Origin: JBPOFY01 sp049889815
Lineage (GTDB): Bacteria; Verrucomicrobiota; Verrucomicrobiia; Opitutales; Coraliomargaritaceae
NCBI GenBank assembly: GCA_049889815.1
Contig: JBMHCR010000008.1
Location: forward strand, 1-64,000
DNA length: 64,000 bases
Reading direction: 5' to 3'
The notes under the pieces are model-generated. The model was not told the origin of the DNA. It did not search any database and worked only from the letters and a program-made list of their open reading frames with translations. The translations under genes were made by a program, and so were the position numbers. Below, piece after piece: positions 7,827 through 15,976 of the stretch (its first letter is position 1; every line of letters starts with the position of its first letter).

Positions 7827-9071
7827 ATGCGCTGGGTTTTCAGATGTGCTCTTGCGGTCGTTTTTATCGGCCTACTCGCACTTGCACTGATTCCTTATCT
7901 TCCAGCTCTCAAAGAAGAGAGCTCGGCGTTCTTTGAAGCCTGGCAACAGGCCAGAAACGGAGAATCAGCGTCAGCCGAAGAACCTGAAGTATTGGCCACA
8001 CCCGCCCCCAACGAACAACCACGCCGTAGCTTGGTCATACCAGGAGAGCCCAGCCTCGTTGAAAGCAGTGAAGACCCCTTTCTCGAAGAAGTTCGTAACC
8101 GCGCAGAGACAGACCCGAAAGCCGCAATGGCTTGGCTACAAGATCAACCGGCAGGACAACTACGGCTCCAAGGTATGCTCGAAGTAGTCGCTCTCTGGGC
8201 AGCGGAGGATTCAGAAAATGCCTTACTCTGGCTGGAATCGAATGCACAAGGTCTGGCTCGCTTAGAAACACTCAACTCCGGCGTCGAGCTCTGGGCACAA
8301 CAGGACCCGCAAGCTGCTGCAAGTTGGATCGAGGGCATGGCGAACGACGGCAGTAAAATCGCGGCTGCCAAAGCGCTGGCAAGCAACTGGGCCAAAACCT
8401 CGCCAGACGAAGCAGTGGCATGGGTCAACAGCCTCCCCGGCGGGCTCCTTCGAAATAATACTGCTGCTTCACTGATCGATTCTTGGTCCCAAACCGACCC
8501 CGAAAGCGCCGCCATTTGGGCACTTTCTGAAGCCGAATTCAACGGCAACTCCGAGCTTTTAAATCAAAGCATTCGACACTATGCACAACAATCGCCAGAG
8601 GAGGCAGAAACATTCCTCCGTGGACTCACCGAGGCCTACGAGGCGCCTGATGCAATCACTGCCTATGCCCGGGCACTTGCAGAAACGAATCCAGCAGCTG
8701 CGATGGACTGGCAAAATAAACTATCCTCAGAGGACGCGCTATACCTGCCTGAAAACACGTCCATCATCATGCAAGAATGGAGTCGCACCGATTCGGTCGC
8801 AGCCTCCAGCTGGCTCAGCCAACAGCGCGAGGGAGCGAAACGGGACGCTGCGATCATCGGCTTCAACCGAACCATGCTCGCCTATGAGCCAGAAGCCGCG
8901 ACGGCATGGGCAAATTACATTTCGGACCCACAACAACGAGTCAGCCTGCTCAAAGAATCGATTCAATCATGGACAAAGTCGCAGCCACAGGAAGCACTTG
9001 AGTGGGTAAAAGCTGCGGAACTCGACCCCGACCTTCGAACTACATTAGCATCAGAAATTGGAGCCGATTAA
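7827..9071 (+). CDS. Membrane-anchored protein of ten 32-residue W/DP/A repeats
   Basis: I do not recognise a named family. The 414-residue protein has an N-terminal hydrophobic segment (about 4-24, signal anchor or signal peptide), then an acidic, Pro-rich linker. From about residue 95 there are ten tandem units of about 32 residues. Each unit has the pattern (D/S/N)PxxAxxW, a loop, a mostly Ala/Leu helix and a final W-(A/S)-x-(T/Q), for example DPQAAASWIEG or SPDEAVAWVNS. This implies a helical solenoid outside the cytoplasm, probably for protein-protein contact. It starts 1 bp after tatD and overlaps the opposite-strand gene at 9068 by 4 bp. Confidence 0.85.
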   Translation: MRWVFRCALAVVFIGLLALALIPYLPALKEESSAFFEAWQQARNGESASAEEPEVLATPAPNEQPRRSLVIPGEPSLVESSEDPFLEEVRNRAETDPKAAMAWLQDQPAGQLRLQGMLEVVALWAAEDSENALLWLESNAQGLARLETLNSGVELWAQQDPQAAASWIEGMANDGSKIAAAKALASNWAKTSPDEAVAWVNSLPGGLLRNNTAASLIDSWSQTDPESAAIWALSEAEFNGNSELLNQSIRHYAQQSPEEAETFLRGLTEAYEAPDAITAYARALAETNPAAAMDWQNKLSSEDALYLPENTSIIMQEWSRTDSVAASSWLSQQREGAKRDAAIIGFNRTMLAYEPEAATAWANYISDPQQRVSLLKESIQSWTKSQPQEALEWVKAAELDPDLRTTLASEIGAD

Positions 9072-9595
9072 GGCTCTAACCGCTCGTCTTGAAACTCAAG
9101 TTCTCCACGATACACCAGAAGCGCCTTCTCGCCATTAAAATTATAGGTGTCGAAGCCCTCGGTCTTGATATGACGAGCACCCGCAATGATCAGAATGGTC
9201 TCCTTAAGCTGGTGGTCATTCGCGCGTTCGATTTGCTCGGGCAACCAGAGAACGCCGCCCTCATGTATGACCCCCAAGTAGCGCTCAATTGTATCCCCCT
9301 TCGTGATCTCTGAGACCAACTTATCTCTTACAATGCAAGTTTCCGAGCGTGCACTCTGCAAGCCGCTATTACGGCCACTCACCGCGACCCCATGCAATTT
9401 TTCGCCCGACATCCAATACTGCTGCTCCACTGGAAAAGTCTCCGTATAGCCCGTCGCAGCAGAATGCAGGGTAAACTGTCCCACCCATCGGCCCTCATAG
9501 CTACGCATAACTTTAAGCAGTTCTTCACCGGCTGATAAAAAAGCGGCACTCAATAGAACAAGCGCTAGACACCAACTATAATTTCTGGTCACCAT
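9068..9595 (-). CDS. Hypothetical secreted protein
   Basis: The protein of about 175 residues begins with a clear signal peptide (a hydrophobic stretch from about 6 to 20 ending near LSAGEE). The rest is soluble and beta-rich, with EGRWVGQFTLHS followed by alternating polar strands. This recalls small lipocalin-like or DUF1579-like secreted domains, but I cannot assign it. The ATG at 9595 is preferred to a TTG one codon upstream. It converges with the repeat protein and its last 4 bp overlap that gene. Confidence 0.72.
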   Translation of the reverse strand: MVTRNYSWCLALVLLSAAFLSAGEELLKVMRSYEGRWVGQFTLHSAATGYTETFPVEQQYWMSGEKLHGVAVSGRNSGLQSARSETCIVRDKLVSEITKGDTIERYLGVIHEGGVLWLPEQIERANDHQLKETILIIAGARHIKTEGFDTYNFNGEKALLVYRGELEFQDERLEP

Positions 9596-9706
9596 CAACA
9601 GCTAGCTTATCGGTCAAAGAAAACCAAGTCCTTTCAGCCCCTGCAAACTCATGCAAGCGTTCGATTCCGACTTGGCGTCCTTACGAAGATCACTCTTACT
9701 AGCGCG

Positions 9707-10498
9707 ATGATCTACGATCCGAATAAACTCTTGCTACTTGCCGGTCCCTGCTCGCTGGAAAGCCTCGACACCTGTCGCCCGGTAGCAGATGCACTCGCTG
9801 CGCTTCAGGAAAAGCATTCTGAGCTCAATATTTTGTTCAAAGGTTCATTCGATAAAGCCAACCGCACCTCGATAAAAAGTAACCGAGGCACCGGGCTCGA
9901 AGAGGGGCTCGAAATCTTTCAAACTATTCACTCCGAATACGGCTTCAAAACCATCACCGACATCCATCTGCCCGAGCAGTGCGCGATCGTCGGTGCCGCA
10001 GTCGATGCAATGCAAATCCCAGCATTTCTCTGTCGCCAAACGGATCTGCTCGTCGCGGCCGCGGCGACCGACTGCGCGATCAACGTGAAGAAGGGTCAGT
10101 TTCTATCGCCCTACGAAATGGAGTTTGTCACCAACAAACTGGAGGAAGCGGGCGCAAAAGAAATCTGGCAGACCGACCGCGGCACGACCTTTGGCTATCA
10201 AAACCTCGTCGTCGATATGCGCAGCTTTAGCATTATGGCAGGCAATGGACATCCAACTGTAATCGATGCGACACATAGCGTGCAGCTCCCGGGGGCCGCT
10301 GGTGGCGTCAGCGGCGGCCAACGTGCATATGTAGCACCACTGGCGCGTGCTGCACTCGCCGCAGGCGCGAACGGCGTATTCCTGGAAACACACCCAAATC
10401 CTGAAAAGGCAATTTCCGATGCAGCCAGCCAAGTGCCGCTGGAAGAATTCCCCGAACTTGTGGAGTCACTACTAAAGGTCTGGCAAGCCGTTCATTAA
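9707..10498 (+). CDS. kdsA: 3-deoxy-8-phosphooctulonate synthase (KDO-8-P synthase)
   Basis: The enzyme condenses arabinose 5-phosphate with phosphoenolpyruvate to give KDO-8-phosphate, directly downstream of KdsD in LPS synthesis. The 263-residue TIM barrel shows LAGPCSLES near the N-terminus, FKGSFDKANRTS, CAINVKKGQFLSP and DATHSVQLPG. Cys in AGPC, where the E. coli-type enzyme has Asn (AGMN), marks the metal-dependent class known from Aquifex. rsmD follows 16 bp later on the same strand. Confidence 0.96.
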   Translation: MIYDPNKLLLLAGPCSLESLDTCRPVADALAALQEKHSELNILFKGSFDKANRTSIKSNRGTGLEEGLEIFQTIHSEYGFKTITDIHLPEQCAIVGAAVDAMQIPAFLCRQTDLLVAAAATDCAINVKKGQFLSPYEMEFVTNKLEEAGAKEIWQTDRGTTFGYQNLVVDMRSFSIMAGNGHPTVIDATHSVQLPGAAGGVSGGQRAYVAPLARAALAAGANGVFLETHPNPEKAISDAASQVPLEEFPELVESLLKVWQAVH

Positions 10499-10514
10499 TA
10501 CGACGCTGATCCAT

Positions 10515-11075
10515 ATGCGCATCACCGGTGGCAAGGCTCGAGGCATTCAGCTAAAAGCACCTAAGGGCGACACAACTCGGCCAGCGACAGACCGTATGCG
10601 CGAATCGGTGTTCTCAAGCCTTGGGCCAAGTGTCGAAGGTTGTGCAGTAGCTGATCTCTTCGCGGGAACCGGCAGCTATGGCTTGGAAGCTCTCAGTCGA
10701 GGAGCCGCCAGTGCCGCGTTCTTCGAATCGAACCGACAGGCTTTGAGTTGTCTGAAGCAAAACGCGCAAAATGTTCTGCGTAGTTGTCAGCTGAATACAA
10801 ATGCGGCGGCTATTCATACCTGTGATATTTTTTCTACTAAGCCGAGCAGCTTCCAATTCGACCTCATCTTCTGCGATCCCCCCTACGATATAATTGAAAA
10901 GCAATTAGGCGAAATCTTCAGTCGCATCATAGCGCCAATTTCAAAGGGTGCGGTTTGTGTAGTCATCGAGTTGCCAGGGAATTTGGAACCAACCATCGAT
11001 GGATGGGAACTCACTAAGCGGCTCGGTAAGATCGGCAAGGACAAGCCAACCATAGCCATTTTTCAAAAGTCATAA
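10515..11075 (+). CDS. rsmD: 16S rRNA (guanine966-N2)-methyltransferase
   Basis: The 186-residue class I SAM methyltransferase modifies G966 of 16S rRNA. It has the RsmD start MRITGGKARGIQL, the conserved RPATDRMRESVFSSL, the SAM-binding motif ADLFAGTGSYGLEALSRGA and the catalytic DPPY at about 125. Length is normal for the family. It sits between kdsA and the M16 peptidase, all on the + strand. Confidence 0.95.
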   Translation: MRITGGKARGIQLKAPKGDTTRPATDRMRESVFSSLGPSVEGCAVADLFAGTGSYGLEALSRGAASAAFFESNRQALSCLKQNAQNVLRSCQLNTNAAAIHTCDIFSTKPSSFQFDLIFCDPPYDIIEKQLGEIFSRIIAPISKGAVCVVIELPGNLEPTIDGWELTKRLGKIGKDKPTIAIFQKS

Positions 11076-11087
11076 TCTCTATTTACC

Positions 11088-13964
11088 ATGCTGCCCGAAA
11101 CCAGAAACGCCATCGCTCGCATTCCTCTTTTGCTCGTAGCTATCTGCTGCGGCTGCATCAGCCAAGCATCTGCCGACCAGGGATGGGCACACGAACGAAG
11201 TGACATCGCGGTAGACCCTGCCGTTCATTTCGGCGAATTGGAGAATGGTTTGCGCTATGTAATCCTCCCCAACAGCGAACCGCCAGGCCGAGTCTCACTT
11301 CGACTCCATGTGGCAAGTGGATCACTCGATGAAGCAGAAGATCAGCGCGGACTCGCGCATTTCCTCGAGCATATGGCGTTTAACGGCAGCCGAAACTTCC
11401 CAAATGTAGAGGAGCTCATTCCACAGATGCAGCGTCTGGGGATCGCATTCGGTGCACATGCCAATGCTTACACCTCGTTCGATGAAACAGTCTACATGCT
11501 GGACCTCCCAAACACGGATGTCGAAACACTGGATCTTACCTTCACAGTGATGCGTGACTTTGCTGATGGCGCCTTGCTTGCAGCCGAGGAGATTGAGAAA
11601 GAACGCGGCGTAGTGATTGCTGAGCTAAAGTCGCGCGACTCTGTTCAGATGCGCCTGATGGAACAGCGTCTAGAATTCATGATGCCCGACCATCTGGTGT
11701 CGAAACGCCTCCCCATTGGTTTGGAAACAGTCATTCAAAACGCCAGCCGCGAACCCTTTGTCAGATACTATGAAGACAACTACACTCCCGACAACATGGT
11801 CTTCGTAGCCGTCGGTGACATCGAAGTAGCTGCGTTCGAAGCGCGTATCCGCGGGGCCTTTGATTCGATGGCGCCAGCCGAGGCTGAAGCTCCAAAGGTT
11901 GAAATGGGCACACTCCCGTCTGGCTACGACTTCAGGGCTGGTGTCTTTTCGGACGAGGAAGTCAGTGCTGATAGCCTCAGTCTTTCCTTTCTCCGTTCCT
12001 ACACCCCCGAGCTAGACACCGTTGCCAATCGAAATAAATATTTGCCGATTAAAGTCGCCTACGCGGTGATCAATCGCCGCTTTCAAATTCTTTCAAAACA
12101 AGAAGGCAGCCCAATCTCTGAAGGATCCGCAGGCCAATCATTCTGGATGAACATGATCGAAAGCCACTCAGTCGGCGTGAATCCGGAAGAGGGCAAATGG
12201 CGAGATGCAGTGAGCGTTTTGGAGCAGGAGCTCCGCCGCGCACTTAAACACGGTTTTACGCAGTCTGAGATCGGTGAGATCAAGGCAAATCGGCTGAACG
12301 CGATGAAAGAATCAGTCAAACGTGCAGGCACTCGCAAATCCCCGGGACTCGCGTCTGCAATTGTCGGTTCGGTCCATGACGACTACGTCTTCGATCACCC
12401 CGAGGAAAGCCTACGGATCTACCTTGAAGGCGAACATTTAATTACTCCCGAAGCTTGTCATGAAGCATTGCAAACTACGTGGGCGGGTGCGGACCTAAAC
12501 CTGATTCTCACCACCAAGACTGAGACGGAAAACACCAAGAAAAAGCTCGAAGAGCTATACTTGAAGAGTCAGGTCATCGCCGTTTCCGCACCCAAGGTTC
12601 TGGAAACCAAGGATTTCGCATACACCGACTTCGGCACTCCTGGAACCATCGTCAATAAAACACATATTGAAGATCTAGACTTCATGCAACTCACACTCTG
12701 CAACAACATTCGTGTGAACCTAAAGCAAACCGACTTTCAAGAAAACGCCATTAGTCTCGTGGCCCGCTTTGGAAATGGGATCCTCACTCAGCCCGCAGAC
12801 AGCACTGGACTCAACATGGTAGCCTCGGCATATCTCAACGGCGGAGGACTTGGCGAACACAGCAACGATGAGCTTCGACGCATCCTGGCTGGGCGTAATG
12901 CGAGTGCTTCGTATAGTGTTGGCGACGACGCATTCAGCCTATCTGGCGACACGACTCCAGACGACCTTGAGCTGCAGTTGCAACTCATGTGTGCCATGCT
13001 TACAGATCCAGGCTATCGCGACGAAGCGCTCCGGCAGTTCCACAAGCAAGTGCCTGCAATTGAAAACCAACTCAAGCACACCCTTGCGGGAGCGGCAGCC
13101 GATATGACGGCTTGGGTCCATGGTAGCGACACGCGTTTTGCAAAAGTCGACCCAGAGAAATTGCTCACATATACGAAAAAGGACGTGCAGGCATGGTTTG
13201 CCGACGAGCGATCCAGCGGTTATCTGGAGCTAAACATCGTCGGCGATTTTGATCCTGAAACCGCGATCCCAATCATCTTAAACACCTTCGGTGCTCTTCC
13301 GGACCGCGCAGCTGATCAGCCTGCGCTGGTCAAAGAGCGTAAGATCCACATGCCAGAATTCCCTGCTGAGCGAGGTTTCTCCTACGATTCAAAAATTGAC
13401 AAAGCGGTCGCGCTACTCAGCTGGCAGATCGATCTCGAGCCGACCGATGTAAAGAAACTCCGCCGTATGAATGTGTTGTCCTCCGTTGTGCGTGATCGCC
13501 TTCGCAAAAAACTGCGCGAGGAACTGGGCTCCACTTACAGCCCGAGTGCGAGTTTCGGCGCTGACTTCGTCTTCAATACGTCTACCTTCAGCACCAACTC
13601 AGTGGCCACCAAAGCCGAAGTCGGAACGATTCAAGGGCACATGAAAGCGATCCTTTCTGACCTTCTCACCAACGGCATCGATGAGGACGAGTTTCAGCGG
13701 GCAATTGAACCCGTGAAATCGAATCTTGAGCTCACACTCCGCCAGAACAGCTATTGGCTTGGCACCGTGCTCAGCGGTTCAACAACCAAGCCGTATCAAC
13801 TCGACTGGGCTCGTGAACGCGATGCAGACTATGCCTCGATTACTGTAGCAGAAGTAGAAGCACTCGCAAAACGCTACCTGCTGCCCGAGAACGCAGCTGT
13901 CATCGAACTCGCTCCGGAAGCTCCCGAAACTCAGGCTTCCGAATCCGAATCGTCTAGTTTATAG
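11088..13964 (+). CDS. Secreted M16-family zinc peptidase (pitrilysin/insulinase type)
   Basis: The 958-residue protein has a signal peptide (hydrophobic stretch about 11-28, likely cleaved near the Ala-Ser-Ala at 28-30). Two M16 repeats follow. The first carries the inverted zinc motif HFLEH (about 91-95) with its distal Glu in EKERGVVIAEL. The second half (about 520-940) is the inactive M16_C-type repeat with FNTSTFSTNS. This is a full-length periplasmic member of the PqqL/YmxG-like group. It is 12 bp after rsmD, and its last 34 bp overlap the opposite-strand membrane gene. Confidence 0.93.
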   Translation: MLPETRNAIARIPLLLVAICCGCISQASADQGWAHERSDIAVDPAVHFGELENGLRYVILPNSEPPGRVSLRLHVASGSLDEAEDQRGLAHFLEHMAFNGSRNFPNVEELIPQMQRLGIAFGAHANAYTSFDETVYMLDLPNTDVETLDLTFTVMRDFADGALLAAEEIEKERGVVIAELKSRDSVQMRLMEQRLEFMMPDHLVSKRLPIGLETVIQNASREPFVRYYEDNYTPDNMVFVAVGDIEVAAFEARIRGAFDSMAPAEAEAPKVEMGTLPSGYDFRAGVFSDEEVSADSLSLSFLRSYTPELDTVANRNKYLPIKVAYAVINRRFQILSKQEGSPISEGSAGQSFWMNMIESHSVGVNPEEGKWRDAVSVLEQELRRALKHGFTQSEIGEIKANRLNAMKESVKRAGTRKSPGLASAIVGSVHDDYVFDHPEESLRIYLEGEHLITPEACHEALQTTWAGADLNLILTTKTETENTKKKLEELYLKSQVIAVSAPKVLETKDFAYTDFGTPGTIVNKTHIEDLDFMQLTLCNNIRVNLKQTDFQENAISLVARFGNGILTQPADSTGLNMVASAYLNGGGLGEHSNDELRRILAGRNASASYSVGDDAFSLSGDTTPDDLELQLQLMCAMLTDPGYRDEALRQFHKQVPAIENQLKHTLAGAAADMTAWVHGSDTRFAKVDPEKLLTYTKKDVQAWFADERSSGYLELNIVGDFDPETAIPIILNTFGALPDRAADQPALVKERKIHMPEFPAERGFSYDSKIDKAVALLSWQIDLEPTDVKKLRRMNVLSSVVRDRLRKKLREELGSTYSPSASFGADFVFNTSTFSTNSVATKAEVGTIQGHMKAILSDLLTNGIDEDEFQRAIEPVKSNLELTLRQNSYWLGTVLSGSTTKPYQLDWARERDADYASITVAEVEALAKRYLLPENAAVIELAPEAPETQASESESSSL

Positions 13965-14338
13965 CCAGGTGTAGCATAGCTAGGTGCAAATTGAATGAGA
14001 CTCACAACCGCGACCATTAGGATTGCGATTTGATTCTGTGGGTAATCGGGGCCGACCAAAAAAAGTGAAACAAAAATTGCTTGTTCGGTAAGTGCAAGCC
14101 CCACAATCATTGTGACAAGGAGCTTTGGTTGCTGCTTTAACTTGGGGATCACCAGCCAGCGCACACCTGTAGCAATAAGGATCGGGATAAAACAAATAGC
14201 CCAGACCCAGGCTGACATGGGCTCGGCAACGTTTTCACCTTCAGGAAAACCCCCACCGACAACAAAGTGAACGATAAATGCCGACTGTAAAAATACGAAC
14301 CAAATGATCCAAAACACGATGGATTGTTGTTTACTCAT
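13931..14338 (-). CDS. Small four-helix integral membrane protein
   Basis: The 135-residue protein has about four predicted membrane segments (near 8-30, 42-62, 72-93 and 100-120), linked by short loops such as IPKLKQQPKLLV. It starts at an ATG at 14338 and overlaps the 3' end of the M16 peptidase by 34 bp on the opposite strand. I recognise no family or conserved polar residues, so no function is offered. Confidence 0.68.
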   Translation of the reverse strand: MSKQQSIVFWIIWFVFLQSAFIVHFVVGGGFPEGENVAEPMSAWVWAICFIPILIATGVRWLVIPKLKQQPKLLVTMIVGLALTEQAIFVSLFLVGPDYPQNQIAILMVAVVSLIQFAPSYATPGYKLDDSDSEA

Positions 14339-14407
14339 ACCGTCGAATATCGGTTGTCAGAAACTCGAGAGCCATACTATTCTTTTCTCATTTCCGCTGC
14401 TTGTAAT

Positions 14408-14812
14408 ATGCCCAGCTTACTCAGAGAACTCAGTATCCTATTATTGCTCACCGCATTGGGTGTGGCGTATTCGCTACTCAGCGGTCACGCACTTGCGCCT
14501 GGGGAGCCCCAAAAACTTGAAGCGGGCGAGATTTTATTAGTAGACGCTGAGGTAATCAATCCAATCTGGATCGATGCGCGCAGCGATTTCGAATACCAAC
14601 TCGCGCATATGAACGGGGCCCTTTTGTTGAATGATGACACTTGGGATACCGGTTTCTTCGAGTTAATGAGCGCATGGCTCGAAACTCCGCGACCGATCAT
14701 TGTTTACTGCGCCAGCTCTAGATGTGATGCGAGCAAGCGCATTGCAGCACGTTTGAGAAATGACCTACCAGACGCCGAGGTTTACAGCTTACACGGAGGA
14801 TGGCGCCCGTGA
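14408..14812 (+). CDS. Membrane-anchored rhodanese-like protein
   Basis: The 134-residue protein has one N-terminal hydrophobic segment (about 5-25), then a rhodanese domain. WIDARSDFEYQLAHMNGAL marks the start, and the active-site loop is in IIVYCASSRCDASKRIA, with the catalytic Cys first. Such proteins move sulfane sulfur or act on thiols. The ATG at 14408 is chosen because the longer frame from 14324 would overlap the divergent membrane gene and give a poor leader. It overlaps the MauE-like gene by 13 bp, so the two are translationally linked. Confidence 0.85.
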   Translation: MPSLLRELSILLLLTALGVAYSLLSGHALAPGEPQKLEAGEILLVDAEVINPIWIDARSDFEYQLAHMNGALLLNDDTWDTGFFELMSAWLETPRPIIVYCASSRCDASKRIAARLRNDLPDAEVYSLHGGWRP

Positions 14813-15267
14813 AGAAGTTCGGTAGCTACACACCGCTGTTACTCCTCCTTGCCCGCCTGGTTTTAGCGGGGACCTTTGTCCTTGCCGCAATTCCAAAAAT
14901 TGGAGACCCCATCGCATTTGGCGCTGCTGTGGAGGGCTTTCAGATTGTGGATGATGCACGGGTAAACTGGATCGCGGTTATACTTCCGTGGTTTGAGCTG
15001 ATCGTGGGGATTGGCCTTTTAGTTCCCATGATTCGCAGGAGTAGCGCCATATGCATTAGTATCCTTTTGGTAACATTTATCAGTCTCCACGCTAGTGCAT
15101 GGCAACGGGGCTTGGACATATCCTGCGGCTGTTTCGGCACCGAAGCGGAACTCACAACCAATTATGGATTACTGATACTAAGAAATCTAGCTCTTCTATC
15201 CATCGCCATCTGGGTGCTTCGCAGGGATCTAAAGATCCATAAACAAACATCAAAGGTTGCCAATTAG
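14800..15267 (+). CDS. MauE/DoxX-family membrane protein
   Basis: The 155-residue protein has four membrane helices. It also has the SCGCFG motif near residue 107, characteristic of the MauE-like branch of the DoxX superfamily, whose paired cysteines suggest disulfide transfer (MauE supports methylamine dehydrogenase maturation). No mau genes are present here. It follows a rhodanese gene with 13 bp overlap and precedes a DUF1573 gene by 29 bp, a combination that points to periplasmic thiol or sulfur handling. Confidence 0.85.
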   Translation: MAPVKKFGSYTPLLLLLARLVLAGTFVLAAIPKIGDPIAFGAAVEGFQIVDDARVNWIAVILPWFELIVGIGLLVPMIRRSSAICISILLVTFISLHASAWQRGLDISCGCFGTEAELTTNYGLLILRNLALLSIAIWVLRRDLKIHKQTSKVAN

Positions 15268-15296
15268 CGCCACCTAATTACTCGTCGACGATTGCT

Positions 15297-15959
15297 ATGA
15301 TCGATACTGTCCGCACTCTTGTCACTTTGCTTTGCGTCGCTACATATATTTCAGCGTCCACATTGACGTGGGATCAAACAGAGGCTCGCATCGAACTGAA
15401 GCCCGATGAGAAAGAGGCGCGCGCGACATTCACGGTTACTAACAACGGTGACAAGCCTGTGCGGATCGCACGAATCAAAACCAGTTGTGGGTGCACCGGG
15501 TCGATTGTGAATCGAAAAATTGTGGAGCCCGGCAAGTCTGCCGAAATCGTTGGCACTTTCCACAAAGGTAAGCGCCAAGGCCTGAATCATAATAGGCTGG
15601 AAGTCTTTATAGAGAATCAGCCCAACGCAATCGCCACACTGCACATGATCGTGCAAATCCCCGAGCTTATAAATCTGCAGCCGAAGATTCTCTATTGGAA
15701 CAACGAATCCAAGAAGACCGAACGACCTGTCCGTATTCAACTAGACAAACGATACGTCGAACAAATCTCTAGTATCGACTACAACAAGGAGCACCTGACT
15801 CTATCGTGGGAACCGGATCCTGCGGACAAAGAAAAGGAGCTTATTCGAATCCTGCCGAAATCGTTTGATCGCGTGATTCGCGAGACCATTCTCATCAAAG
15901 CCAAAGGCAAAGACGGGGCCGATGCCGAAGCTCGGCTACATCTGTTCGTGCAACCCTGA
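15297..15959 (+). CDS. Secreted DUF1573 protein
   Basis: The 220-residue protein has a signal peptide (about 1-21) and an immunoglobulin-like DUF1573 domain. That domain shows FTVTNNGDKPVRI and the diagnostic TSCGCTGS (about 61-68), then EPGKSAEI. The family's role is unknown, but the CGC motif suggests metal or redox chemistry. A second beta domain fills the C-terminal 100 residues. It is the last gene of the rhodanese-MauE-DUF1573 group and converges on the sigma-54 regulator. Confidence 0.88.
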   Translation: MIDTVRTLVTLLCVATYISASTLTWDQTEARIELKPDEKEARATFTVTNNGDKPVRIARIKTSCGCTGSIVNRKIVEPGKSAEIVGTFHKGKRQGLNHNRLEVFIENQPNAIATLHMIVQIPELINLQPKILYWNNESKKTERPVRIQLDKRYVEQISSIDYNKEHLTLSWEPDPADKEKELIRILPKSFDRVIRETILIKAKGKDGADAEARLHLFVQP

Positions 15960-15976
15960 GTCGTCGCCCAAAGGCG

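Noticed and set aside
9659..9668. GTTCGATTCC, a tRNA T-loop-like string
   Set aside because: The bases on either side do not form a T stem, and no acceptor or anticodon arm can be drawn upstream.
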